Virus record (IMG/VR): IMGVR_UViG_3300028840_002431
Coordinates: 62,001-126,000 of that record
Length of the DNA: 64,000 bases
Source: a virus
Strand: one strand, 5' to 3'
Position numbers and translations under genes: made by a program. Below the pieces are notes generated by a model. That model was not told the DNA's origin. It ran no database searches and was given only the letters and a program-made list of their open reading frames with translations. Below are positions 5,950-13,197 of this stretch, piece by piece; positions within the stretch are counted from its first letter, which is position 1, and the number at the start of each line of letters is the position of its first letter.

Positions 5950-6209
5950 TATGGTCCCGACACACCTGTTCCTTTCTTCTTGTCCCACTTACGAAACTCG
6001 TTCCAGGAGTCGAAGTGGCGTCTCGTCACACCCTTGAAATACTTCCACATATCACTCGCTTTGAACTTGAACGGGCCGCTGACAGCGGCAGCACAATAAC
6101 CACCGGAACAGGTGTATTCCCACTCGCCGGTCTCTTTATTCTCGACACTGCCGAATGTGTCGCCCCCGCAAACGGGACACGAAAACTCTGTCCTGTGTTG
6201 AGTGATCAT
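5949..6209 (-). CDS. zinc-ribbon protein, 86 aa
   Basis: Two cysteine pairs, FSCPVCGGD and YTCSGGYCAA, form a likely zinc ribbon in the first half. The second half is basic and aromatic (MWKYFKGVTRRHFDSWNEF). Coupled by overlap to both neighbours in the E1-JAB-TROVE operon. Probably a nucleic-acid or protein adaptor; function unknown. Confidence 0.7.
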   Translation of the reverse strand: MITQHRTEFSCPVCGGDTFGSVENKETGEWEYTCSGGYCAAAVSGPFKFKASDMWKYFKGVTRRHFDSWNEFRKWDKKKGTGVSGP

Positions 6210-6409
6210 GGTCTCCGACGATACCCCAGCGACTCCTGGGTGTGTGGTGTTAGCTCCAGGGCGATCTCGAAACTGGTACTAGAATGGGAAGAAGCGACTA
6301 CAGCCACCTCAGGAGGGTTGGCCAGCTTCTTGGCTTGGTCGATGGCCTGAACAAGTTCGCGAACGGTTTGCTCCGTAATCTGAACAGTTGCGCCCTTCAG
6401 GGTAGTCAT
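6206..6409 (-). CDS. hypothetical protein, 67 aa
   Basis: Starts at ATG 6409 (MTTLKGATVQITEQTVRELVQ), whose first bases overlap the stop of the upstream gene. It has a helical segment then a beta strand (SFEIALELTPHTQESLGY). No family recognised. Confidence 0.62.
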   Translation of the reverse strand: MTTLKGATVQITEQTVRELVQAIDQAKKLANPPEVAVVASSHSSTSFEIALELTPHTQESLGYRRRP

Positions 6410-6792
6410 AGCTTCTGCCACTCCGGGAACGGTCTTTCTTCCGACCGGTCCCACCAACGGTAGCGGTAGCCCTGGAAGCCCCGAATCTTCTGGTCGATCG
6501 TGACAGCTACGGCGTCACCACCTCGAACCAGGGCAAAGCTGTCCTTGAAGTAGACGGGAACGTTCGTGTCGTAGCATACGGGGTCGTCGTCTATCCGTAT
6601 CAACGGCGAGTATCCGATAAGGTGGCCGCTGTAGACCACATAAACACGGTCGCCGGGTTGCAGCTTCTTCGGCGGGCTGCCCCCCATGAACCAACCCCAC
6701 TCCGTGCCGCTCCATTTGGCCCCGGCCGGGTCGCCCTCTGCAATCCAGCGCTTGAGTCCGAAAGACTTGGGCAACGTGACTACAATGTCCAT
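6406..6792 (-). CDS. PUA/ASCH-like small domain protein, 128 aa
   Basis: Has the pattern LQPGDRVYVVYSGHLIGYSPL followed by AVTIDQKIRGFQGYRYRWW, which resembles the beta-barrel layout of ASCH/PUA-like RNA-binding folds. That resemblance is by eye and weak. Overlaps both neighbours by 1-4 nt in the operon. Confidence 0.5.
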   Translation of the reverse strand: MDIVVTLPKSFGLKRWIAEGDPAGAKWSGTEWGWFMGGSPPKKLQPGDRVYVVYSGHLIGYSPLIRIDDDPVCYDTNVPVYFKDSFALVRGGDAVAVTIDQKIRGFQGYRYRWWDRSEERPFPEWQKL

Positions 6793-7028
6793 CAGGCCGT
6801 TCTTTCGCGTAAAAGCTCCACGACCGCTTCGGCCTGATCCGGCGACAGTCCCTCAGGCCACAGTTCATCAAGCCTGAGCCATTCCCGCAAGACGTTTTTC
6901 TCGTCCTTCGAGATAACTATCTTCGTTTCCTGGGAACCCTCTTCTCTTGTCAGGACGAGGTCGCCACTGGATTTTTCGATACGCGCCAAAAGCCGGTTCC
7001 CCGGCTCACCTATAACAAACGAGGCCAT
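6792..7028 (-). CDS. hypothetical protein, 78 aa
   Basis: Starts at ATG 7028 (MASFVIGEPGNRLLARIEKS), just after the stop of the 72-aa gene at 7031. Beta strands are followed by a helical tail (LSPDQAEAVVELLRERTA). A longer frame upstream is out of step with gene 7031-7249 and is rejected. Confidence 0.6.
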   Translation of the reverse strand: MASFVIGEPGNRLLARIEKSSGDLVLTREEGSQETKIVISKDEKNVLREWLRLDELWPEGLSPDQAEAVVELLRERTA

Positions 7029-7030
7029 CT

Positions 7031-7249
7031 TTACTCCTTCAGCCCTTCGAGCAACCAGCGAAGATCCCGTAGATCCGAGTCGTCTACCATTAGCTCGAAC
7101 ACCTCGTCGGGGTCCGGCAAGACCCCCGCGAAGCAAATCCTGTGTTCTATGGAAGGTTCCGGCAGATGCCCGACACACGCATTGTCGCTCAACCGCTTGA
7201 ACCGACAATCCGTGTGCGGACACCAACCAGGACGTTCCTGACCCGCCAT
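7031..7249 (-). CDS. Cys/His-rich small protein, 72 aa
   Basis: Contains WCPHTDCRFKR, NACVGH and IEHRICFAG, a spaced set of Cys and His residues likely to bind zinc. It lies 4 nt downstream of the ubiquitin-like gene. It could be a treble-clef or ring-like partner, but the pattern is not a standard RING; function inferred only from context. Confidence 0.6.
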   Translation of the reverse strand: MAGQERPGWCPHTDCRFKRLSDNACVGHLPEPSIEHRICFAGVLPDPDEVFELMVDDSDLRDLRWLLEGLKE

Positions 7250-7253
7250 CGGC

Positions 7254-7520
7254 TCAAACCCCGAAGGGCGTCTTCGGCCGAAGCTGAATCAGGTTGTAGG
7301 GACGTGCGTCGGTTGCGTTGAACCGATCCACGACGTAGTTACCCAGGTCGGGTGCCTGAGCCGGGATACCGGGAATGTCCCCGCCACGGATGGCTTCGGA
7401 GACCCACCCCTTCACGTCGTCGTCAGACGCAGCGAAGAGAACCGGGTCCGGAAGGTCCCCGTTCTGACCCCCGTAGGTGATGTTGACGCGAGCGTCGTTT
7501 TCGTTGATGTTGTCAGCCAT
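7254..7520 (-). CDS. candidate ubiquitin-like modifier, 88 aa
   Basis: A small protein of beta-grasp size whose predicted strand-helix-strand order (VNITYGG, DVKGWVSEAIRGG, YVVDRF, YNLIQLRPKTPFG) fits ubiquitin-like folds. The gene overlaps the JAMM protease gene by 8 nt. It ends LRPKTPFGV, with one Gly next to the terminal Val instead of GG, so maturation by the protease would be needed to expose a C-terminal Gly. The call rests mainly on operon context with E1 and JAB; the fold is inferred. Confidence 0.55.
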   Translation of the reverse strand: MADNINENDARVNITYGGQNGDLPDPVLFAASDDDVKGWVSEAIRGGDIPGIPAQAPDLGNYVVDRFNATDARPYNLIQLRPKTPFGV

Positions 7521-7917
7521 GCTGCACCTCTCTTTCTAGCTCGTACCTCGATTCCTTTCGAAGTCTTGGTAGCCATATCGGCTGGTAATATTTGTTGAGA
7601 TTGACGCGGTAGTCGTATTTGTCCGGGCCTTGCCAGACGATGTGAACGAGATGGGTGGAACTCGTGATCCACCAGATTATCCTCCGACCGAGAGCCGTCT
7701 CCACGCCGTTGAAGGTCGTAACGTCCTCGTAAGAGGGACCCGGCACCCCGGAGCCGGGGTGGCTGTGAGCAAATCCTAACACCCTGTCCCGGTTGTCCCA
7801 GATCACGTCCCAGAGCGTTCGGCTGTCTGGAAGGTAGGCCACGGACCGGTCCGTCGGGATATGCCAGAACAGTGGCTTTCCCTCACGATCGACTAGAACT
7901 CCAGCTTCCACAGTCAT
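7513..7917 (-). CDS. JAMM/JAB (MPN) metalloprotease
   Basis: A 134-aa protein with the full JAMM zinc motif: HSHPGSGVPGPSYED matches HxHP-x6-S-x2-D, with the upstream Glu probably in the N-terminal VEAGVLVDREGK. JAMM proteins cleave isopeptide or C-terminal tails of ubiquitin-like proteins. It directly precedes and overlaps the candidate ubiquitin-like gene, so it probably processes or removes that protein. Length equals a single minimal MPN domain. Confidence 0.88.
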   Translation of the reverse strand: MTVEAGVLVDREGKPLFWHIPTDRSVAYLPDSRTLWDVIWDNRDRVLGFAHSHPGSGVPGPSYEDVTTFNGVETALGRRIIWWITSSTHLVHIVWQGPDKYDYRVNLNKYYQPIWLPRLRKESRYELEREVQHG

Positions 7918-7926
7918 TTCAATACC

Positions 7927-8868
7927 TTAGACGTGCCTGTAAACCACGAGTTGTCCCGTTCGCTCCGCTTCCAGGATAACGGACGGTAGGCTCTCAAGGG
8001 TCAGTAGGTCGTCTCCCTTCTCTCCGGTGTCATGATCTGTTAAACACACCCCAGAATCGATAATCCTAAGAGTTTTCTTGTCGCACGTACATTCGAACCG
8101 CCGCCGCTTGAGCCGGTACTTAACGATCATCTCGTTCTTGCGGTGCCCGGCACGTTGATCCAGAAGCACAGCCCCGCCTACCGCTAAAGCGGCCTTTGCG
8201 GCCTCCTCGAAGTCCAGGAGAGCCATTTCCCGACGGCCAGCGCCGTCTCCCAGCTTCTCGACGATCTCGCGTCTACGGGCCTCCTTTTGACGCTCCTCTT
8301 CTTCCCGCTGGCGCTTTTCGGCAAGCTCCCGCCGACGCTTCTCTGCCTCCTTCCGTTGGAAGATCTCCATCCGGAAAGCGGCATCCAGGGCCGGGGAAAC
8401 ATCCTTGATGTCGGCCACGGAATCCTTGCCGTCCAGGTACGCCGTCAGAACGTCCATCTCCGGACCCAGCGGCATCTCTTGTTGCATGAAAAAGAGCGGG
8501 CCGTCCTCACACATACGCCCGGCAGAGACGTACACGAACCGGTCCAGAAACGGCTCGATCAGGTGGACGCGCTCCGCGTTGGCCACGATATCCGCGATCT
8601 TCGGCTCAACTCGAACGTCACGCGGGACCAGCCTGTCTCCGACCAAATAACCCATGACCTTACCCATGAGCAGATCAGTGTCAGAATCGTCGGCCTGTCG
8701 GAGAACACGCGCCCGCCGACCGTTCAGGGAGAAGACTACCCAACCGTGCTCATCCGGCAAACGGCCGTCGATGGTCCACTGTCGTGAACCCGACCGGAGA
8801 GACCTACCCCCGACCCATGGCGAAACCAGGGTTTCATCCTTAGTCTGTAGTAGGTCTCTCCAAGTCAT
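7927..8868 (-). CDS. hypothetical protein with central coiled coil, 313 aa
   Basis: Three parts are visible: a beta-rich N-terminal region (residues 1-150), a highly charged coiled coil (about 170-205, KEAEKRRRELAEKRQ), and a C-terminal region with VKYRLKRRRFECTCDKKTLRI. No E2-type active-site Cys context is seen. The ATG follows the CCGGTGTAAT element by 9 nt. It is the first gene after TROVE and before JAB, so it may be part of the conjugation system. Confidence 0.7.
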   Translation of the reverse strand: MTWRDLLQTKDETLVSPWVGGRSLRSGSRQWTIDGRLPDEHGWVVFSLNGRRARVLRQADDSDTDLLMGKVMGYLVGDRLVPRDVRVEPKIADIVANAERVHLIEPFLDRFVYVSAGRMCEDGPLFFMQQEMPLGPEMDVLTAYLDGKDSVADIKDVSPALDAAFRMEIFQRKEAEKRRRELAEKRQREEEERQKEARRREIVEKLGDGAGRREMALLDFEEAAKAALAVGGAVLLDQRAGHRKNEMIVKYRLKRRRFECTCDKKTLRIIDSGVCLTDHDTGEKGDDLLTLESLPSVILEAERTGQLVVYRHV

Positions 8869-8877
8869 GGTTCAACT

Positions 8878-8887
8878 ATTACACCGG
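8878..8887 (-). promoter_or_regulatory. CCGGTGTAAT promoter-like element
   Basis: Best match to the recurrent consensus. It is 9 nt from the ATG at 8868 with no ribosome site between, which suggests a leaderless message. Confidence 0.55.
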
Positions 8888-8899
8888 TTAGAGTTAGAA

Positions 8900-10783
8900 T
8901 CAAGCTGCCCAAGCGGGCTTGGTCAGCAACTCAGTGTTGAGGATGAGATCGACCAGCGATACTCTGGGAGCCGCCGCCTTTCTGGACGCCTTGCCCACCG
9001 GAGTAGCCGCGATCAGGTCTCTGATGGTGCGGGGAATCGCGTACGGGTCCGCGAAGATCCCCTCGTCGATCATGAAGCACGGGATACCGAGATTGGCCGC
9101 CGTGTCCTGGACCGCCGTGTAGCCGCGAGTGCCGCCTACCTTGAGGAACCCGAAAGCAACCGGGTTGAGGCCGGAAGACCTCACGGAATCGGAGAAGTCG
9201 TACGCCTCTTCGTCGCCCACGAAGATGAAGATCACGTCTTCATCGTCCTCAGGCTTGAAGGACTGGAGTACCCTGACGCCCGCTCCGTAATCGGTGCCGC
9301 CGCCCGCCCTGAAACCACGGAAAGCTTGCTCGACACCAGCCGACGAGTTCTGCTTGATCTTCACAACACGACCGGAGGTGTTGAACACCGACACGTGAGT
9401 CCGCTCCAGGGGGAACCCCTGTAGGAACTGGGTCAGGTACCGCTTAGCCGTCGGAATGGCCTTGTGCATGGAGGACGAAACGTCCACACAGAAGTAGATT
9501 CTCTGGCTATTGAGCACCTCTGCGACGGCCTTCTTGACAGCGTTGTCGGCCGCCTCCGACAGCTTCTCCTGGGTCTTCTTGGACTTGACACGCTGGGCGA
9601 TGTTGGCCGCCCGCATGTCTTCGGCCTCCTTGACCGCCGTCTCCCACCGAACCCGGATGTCCTGGACATCCAACAGTCCAAGCTCTTCCAGAGTCGGGGT
9701 CGCGATGATCAGGTCCTTGTTGGACAGGGACCCGACCTCGATGGCAGCCGCCATGACAGCCCTGGTCACACCGTCCTTGGGCAGAAGACCCACGACCCGC
9801 TTCCAGTTCGGCCGGTCCTGGGTGATCTTCTCGCAGATCTGCTCTTCGGTCAGACCCTCCCAGGATTCCGCCGCCTTGACCTCCTGGCCGATGGCGATGC
9901 TCCGGTGCCCCTCCTTGGACTGCGCTTGCTTCCAACGAAGGGTCTCGAAGAACTTGCCGGTGTTCGGCTTGTATCCGACCTTACGGGCCAGATCCATCAC
10001 CGTACGCCGGAAGCCCGCGTTGACCAGACCTTCCAGCATCTTGGGGTTCTCTTCCCGGTACCGTAGCCACTTCTCCACGGCCTTGGGCCAACGACCCAGG
10101 AACGGCTTACGAGCGGACTTACCGAAACCGAGATCCCGGTTGATCTTGGCGACGGCCGGTAGGCTCAGAACATCGTGGACCCTCATGAGCAACTTCGGGT
10201 TGAAGCTGACCTTGCCGTCCTTGCCCTTGGTGGTGATCAGGAACATGGCCTCGCCAACGTCACGGTAGTCCTCGTCGAGGAACGCGACCTTGCCCTTGTC
10301 CAGGACCGGATCACCCTTACGGGTTTGAACGAGCATGAAGGCTGCCAGGATGACCTTGAGGTCCCGGTGCTCCTGGCCGTATGCGTAGGAGGCCCACTTG
10401 GCCGCGAACTCGTTATCGAGATTCCAGACTTCCGCGACCTGCTTGTAGACCCACTCAACAACGTCCGGGTACAACCCGGCCGGTTGGTACTTGCCTACAA
10501 CCCGACGACCGTCCCGAACACGCCCGTCATTGCTGAGCTTGCCCAGCTTGACCTTGGTGCTCTTGCGGCCGACCTTACGCAATTCGTAAACGATCTTGTC
10601 GCCGTTCTCCTCTACGTGAGTGACCGGCAACCACTTAGAACCCACGACCGATCCGGTGTCGGTAACTGCGATACCAGCACGGTTGTGGACAGCATGGCCC
10701 GAGTGAGAGAGGACCGTCTGTAGGATTCTCTCAGCCGGTCCGAGATTCTCGTTTTGCATGTTATCCATCCGATCTGCCCGCAC
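8900..10783 (-). CDS. TROVE domain (Ro60-like) RNA-binding protein
   Basis: A 627-aa ring-type TROVE protein. Residues 1-400 are the HEAT-like TROVE part (ILQTVLSHSGHAVHNRAG, AFMLVQTRKGD). A C-terminal vWA domain starts near 430 with the MIDAS motif CVDVSSSMHKA and continues with GGGTDYGAGVRVL. Ro60 proteins bind the 3' ends of misfolded RNAs and Y RNAs and act with nucleases in RNA quality control. Several starts are possible (GTG 10783, ATG 10768 or 10759). It heads the operon with the E1, JAB and ubiquitin-like genes and is preceded by two promoter-like elements. Confidence 0.9.
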   Translation of the reverse strand: MRADRMDNMQNENLGPAERILQTVLSHSGHAVHNRAGIAVTDTGSVVGSKWLPVTHVEENGDKIVYELRKVGRKSTKVKLGKLSNDGRVRDGRRVVGKYQPAGLYPDVVEWVYKQVAEVWNLDNEFAAKWASYAYGQEHRDLKVILAAFMLVQTRKGDPVLDKGKVAFLDEDYRDVGEAMFLITTKGKDGKVSFNPKLLMRVHDVLSLPAVAKINRDLGFGKSARKPFLGRWPKAVEKWLRYREENPKMLEGLVNAGFRRTVMDLARKVGYKPNTGKFFETLRWKQAQSKEGHRSIAIGQEVKAAESWEGLTEEQICEKITQDRPNWKRVVGLLPKDGVTRAVMAAAIEVGSLSNKDLIIATPTLEELGLLDVQDIRVRWETAVKEAEDMRAANIAQRVKSKKTQEKLSEAADNAVKKAVAEVLNSQRIYFCVDVSSSMHKAIPTAKRYLTQFLQGFPLERTHVSVFNTSGRVVKIKQNSSAGVEQAFRGFRAGGGTDYGAGVRVLQSFKPEDDEDVIFIFVGDEEAYDFSDSVRSSGLNPVAFGFLKVGGTRGYTAVQDTAANLGIPCFMIDEGIFADPYAIPRTIRDLIAATPVGKASRKAAAPRVSLVDLILNTELLTKPAWAA

Positions 10784-10813
10784 ATTTGAGGGCGGGTTTC
10801 CTCTTGGTGTACT

Positions 10814-10822
10814 ATTACACCG
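10814..10822 (-). promoter_or_regulatory. CGGTGTAAT promoter-like element (TROVE proximal)
   Basis: Lies about 30 nt upstream of the TROVE GTG start; AGAGGAAAC follows downstream as a possible ribosome site. Confidence 0.5.
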
Positions 10823-10854
10823 CCTCGCGAAATCAGTTTTGCCGTATTCTGACT

Positions 10855-10864
10855 GTTACACCGG
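10855..10864 (-). promoter_or_regulatory. CCGGTGTAAC promoter-like element (TROVE distal)
   Basis: Second copy, 41 nt further upstream, in the divergent gap before the gene at 10904. Confidence 0.45.
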
Positions 10865-10903
10865 TAAATCTGATTCCTAAAGATTTATTTTAACTCTCTG
10901 GGT

Positions 10904-11209
10904 ATGGACGCTGAAAAAGTCATGACCCGGTACCTGGAGAAGACGGGCCTGGAGTTAGATTCTGACACCCGTGTGGGATTTAAGTACTCGCCAAAAGAGT
11001 CAAAAAAGTCCAAGGTTGAGCGAGTCATGCGGCTCATCAGAGACAAGACAGGTATTGGCCGTAAGGTTGCGGAGGACATTGCCAACGCGATCGTCAGGGG
11101 ACGAGATGTAGTTCGGCTGACCTTCCAGAAGAAATGGCCTATGGTCGAAGGTGTGATAGAAGGTCCCCGTGGAACCTTACCCCTGGAAGAGGCTCAGGCG
11201 ACACTATAA
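10904..11209 (+). CDS. VMTRYLEKTG-tagged hypothetical protein, 101 aa
   Basis: Begins MDAEKVMTRYLEKTGLELDS, close to the N-terminal type seen at 34368 and 20140 (VVTRYAAAK). The body is basic and helical (KESKKSKVERVMRLIRDKTG). It is the first of three plus-strand genes joined by overlapping stop/start codons. Confidence 0.65.
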   Translation: MDAEKVMTRYLEKTGLELDSDTRVGFKYSPKESKKSKVERVMRLIRDKTGIGRKVAEDIANAIVRGRDVVRLTFQKKWPMVEGVIEGPRGTLPLEEAQATL

Positions 11210-11520
11210 TGGATCACTTACGCTGGAAGACCGGATACTCTGGGTATGACGAGGAGTTCCTAGATGAACTGGTTGACGACAAAGAGTTAAGAAAGGCGAT
11301 CAGCGACTTTCTCAAAGGGATCACCTCAGAGGGCCAGAAGCTCAACAAGCTCATGGAACGGCGTATAAAACACCTTGCGGACAACATGACCGATTGGGAC
11401 AAAGTCCCCACCAAAGACGTGGTCCGCTACCTCCGACAGTACATGAAGCACGAGTTCGGGGAAGACGACCTTGCGAAAGCCCTGGCAAAGGGCATTATTA
11501 CCGGGGAAGGCTTCTTCTGA
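11209..11520 (+). CDS. MDHLRWKTG-tagged hypothetical protein, 103 aa
   Basis: The start ATG overlaps the previous stop (TAATG). Begins MDHLRWKTGYSGYDEEF, the second N-terminal tag type, then a helical body ending KGIITGEGFF. Function unknown. Confidence 0.7.
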   Translation: MDHLRWKTGYSGYDEEFLDELVDDKELRKAISDFLKGITSEGQKLNKLMERRIKHLADNMTDWDKVPTKDVVRYLRQYMKHEFGEDDLAKALAKGIITGEGFF

Positions 11521-11825
11521 TGCCCAAGAGCGAACAGGTTGTAGAACGATTCCTAACAGCCGCCCCAAAGAGCGTCAGTATCGAGGACATCAGGGACTTC
11601 ATCAAAAAAGAGAGAACCTGGATGGATCTCGAAGAAGAGGATGACAAGTCCCTGTTGTATACAACGAGAGATCACGGGGACATGGAGAACGACGAGCCGG
11701 GCCGGGAAGACCTGAACCACGCAAAAGCCTTGGGCAGGGCTGTCCTTAGAGAGTTCGGTCGCGCCGTCAAGGTCGAACTCGACTACATAGACGAGTGGAC
11801 CCAACTCACAATCGAACTACGCTAG
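11520..11825 (+). CDS. hypothetical protein, 101 aa
   Basis: ATG overlaps the previous stop (TGATG). Begins MPKSEQVVERFLTAAPKSV, similar to the R-aromatic tag type. Acidic and helical. The short three-gene operon ends before tRNA-Ile on the opposite strand. Confidence 0.65.
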   Translation: MPKSEQVVERFLTAAPKSVSIEDIRDFIKKERTWMDLEEEDDKSLLYTTRDHGDMENDEPGREDLNHAKALGRAVLREFGRAVKVELDYIDEWTQLTIELR

Positions 11826-11839
11826 GTGTTAGAACCGGT

Positions 11840-11912
11840 CGGCCCGGTGGGAGTTGAACCCACGGTCTTTCGATTATCGGTCGAATGCTTTGGCCAACTA
11901 AGCTACGGGCCG
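11840..11912 (-). tRNA. tRNA-Ile(GAT) with C33
   Basis: Acceptor CGGCCCG/CGGGCCG; anticodon stem TTCGA/TCGAA closing loop CCGATAA, so the normally invariant T33 is C. Its 5' end overlaps the end of the CDS at 11903 by 10 nt. Confidence 0.85.
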
Positions 11913-12493
11913 GTAATAAAGTCTAGCCACTCAGACACCTGATCTAACTCGTCGAGGGTTTGCCCTCCCTCATCTAACCAGGATCTATAAACCAAACGTA
12001 ACTGTGAGGCGGCCTCTGCCAGGACATCCGGCTTCGGTCGCGGTATCTTCTTCGGAGGCGGTCCAGGGAGCCGGTCCGTAACGTCCCACTCAATGACCAT
12101 CCGCCCTGTAATCTTACAACTCCGGGTACCCGTCTCGTATATCAGACCACGTGCTCTCAACTCCGATAGCCGGGTACGGGTGTTCCAGTTGATGCCTTGC
12201 TTGCCTTCGGACTTCAGGTCCTCGTCGATCGAGATGAAACACTCCGTGCCTGTCATCGGGCCTTTGTCGTAGAGCTTGGCGTAAATGCGCTGACAGGAGC
12301 GATTAACTGTCCCGTCCTCCATGACCGCCTCGTAGGCCAGGGCGCTCGTGAGCCGCCCATGAGTTGGTTGTTGGACGGGCCGTCGGACAGGTTCCGGAGC
12401 TTTGACGGGCGCTGGTTCGATGGAAGGAGACTCAAGATCCTCTGGCTCCAGGCACCAGGAACAACCCGCCCCGCCACACATCTCGCATTCCAT
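11903..12493 (-). CDS. winged-helix-like protein with N-terminal zinc knuckle, 196 aa
   Basis: N terminus MECEMCGGAGCSWCLEP has CxxC pairs. A Pro-rich linker follows, then a region resembling a winged helix (NTRTRLSELRARGLIYETG, with a following beta hairpin). Probably a DNA-binding regulator. A TTTTACACCATG sequence precedes the start. Its stop lies inside tRNA-Ile. Confidence 0.6.
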   Translation of the reverse strand: MECEMCGGAGCSWCLEPEDLESPSIEPAPVKAPEPVRRPVQQPTHGRLTSALAYEAVMEDGTVNRSCQRIYAKLYDKGPMTGTECFISIDEDLKSEGKQGINWNTRTRLSELRARGLIYETGTRSCKITGRMVIEWDVTDRLPGPPPKKIPRPKPDVLAEAASQLRLVYRSWLDEGGQTLDELDQVSEWLDFITGP

Positions 12494-12548
12494 AACGATT
12501 TTTACACCATGTCGCCTTGTAATCGTTTGTTAGTTTGGGCTTTGTAAC

Positions 12549-12893
12549 GTGGACCACTCGATCTGGAAGACCGGGGCAATGAACCCCCCAGAGCTTCACC
12601 GCTTTCTGCAAGAAGCCCTGCTTAGCTACTGCCGCCTAGTTGTCAAAGAACTGGCCAAGCTGTCGGGGTGGAAGTTCCACGAGTCAAACTGGAAGGCTGT
12701 TCTCGTCATCGATCCTGACCCCGGCGCGAAGCGGGAGATCATGGTCACGGCGCACCAGGACACCCCACTCAAGTCAAGCCTCTCGGCCTATTTGGAGGCT
12801 CCCGGTGACGCCCAAGACTCGTTTACCCTCAAAGCCGTGTCGCCCCGTAAGGACGCCAAAGTAATCTGGGAATACTTCTCCCAGAACTTCTAG
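12549..12893 (+). CDS. MDHSIWKTG-tagged hypothetical protein, 114 aa
   Basis: GTG start; begins MDHSIWKTGAMNPPELHRF, one of the MDHxxWKTG group. The body alternates helices and strands (KAVLVIDPDPGAKREIMVTA). Function unknown. Confidence 0.7.
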   Translation: MDHSIWKTGAMNPPELHRFLQEALLSYCRLVVKELAKLSGWKFHESNWKAVLVIDPDPGAKREIMVTAHQDTPLKSSLSAYLEAPGDAQDSFTLKAVSPRKDAKVIWEYFSQNF

Positions 12894-12898
12894 CTTGG

Positions 12899-12970
12899 TG
12901 CGCGTAGAGAGATTCGAACTCCCATGACTCGCTGATCGGGCGAGCGCCTTGCCATTAGACGATACGCGCA
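12899..12970 (-). tRNA. tRNA, probably Ile(GAT), atypical loop
   Basis: Acceptor TGCGCGT/ACGCGCA; stem CTCGC/GCGAG closing loop CCGATCA, with C at 33 and C at 37. The loop reads GAT, but the body and unusual position 37 make the identity uncertain. Confidence 0.75.
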
Positions 12971-12979
12971 CTAGGCCCC

Positions 12980-13050
12980 TGTGAGGCTCATTTGCCGACC
13001 GGAGTCTCCCTGAGAGGGGGAGCTTTTGACCGACCGGTTTTTGCCTCACG
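12980..13050 (-). ncRNA. possible structured RNA between two tRNAs
   Basis: An outer stem GTGAGGC/GCCTCAC encloses CTCCC/GGGAG and two copies of CCGGTCGG. No reading frame or tRNA is seen here. It may be a processing or termination structure of the tRNA transcript. Confidence 0.3.
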
Positions 13051-13088
13051 GCTTCTCATATCACCACCGGGGCACAGTGGTAGCCGGT

Positions 13089-13172
13089 GTCAGCGAGAGG
13101 AATCGAACCTCCACGGGATTGCTCCCACCAGATCCTTAGTCTGGCGCGTCTGCCTAGTTCCGCCACGCTGAC
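13089..13172 (-). tRNA. tRNA-Leu(AAG)
   Basis: Class II with a long variable arm; acceptor GTCAGCG/CGCTGAC; loop CTAAGGA in stem CCAGA/TCTGG. Confidence 0.9.
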
Positions 13173-13197
13173 ATTCTTCTGATAAGCTAACAGTTAC

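Noticed and set aside
7031-7249. RING-type E3 ligase in the conjugation operon
   Set aside because: The Cys/His spacing does not match a RING; only a generic zinc site can be claimed.
5512-8868. E2 conjugating enzyme
   Set aside because: No protein in the operon shows the HPN-like region and active Cys of E2 folds that I could recognise.
8654-9424. 256-aa plus-strand frame antisense to the TROVE gene
   Set aside because: Shadow of a strongly supported gene; composition rich in Arg/Ser without structure.
12774-13049. 91-aa minus-strand frame
   Set aside because: Covers a tRNA and the antisense of the gene at 12549; no support.
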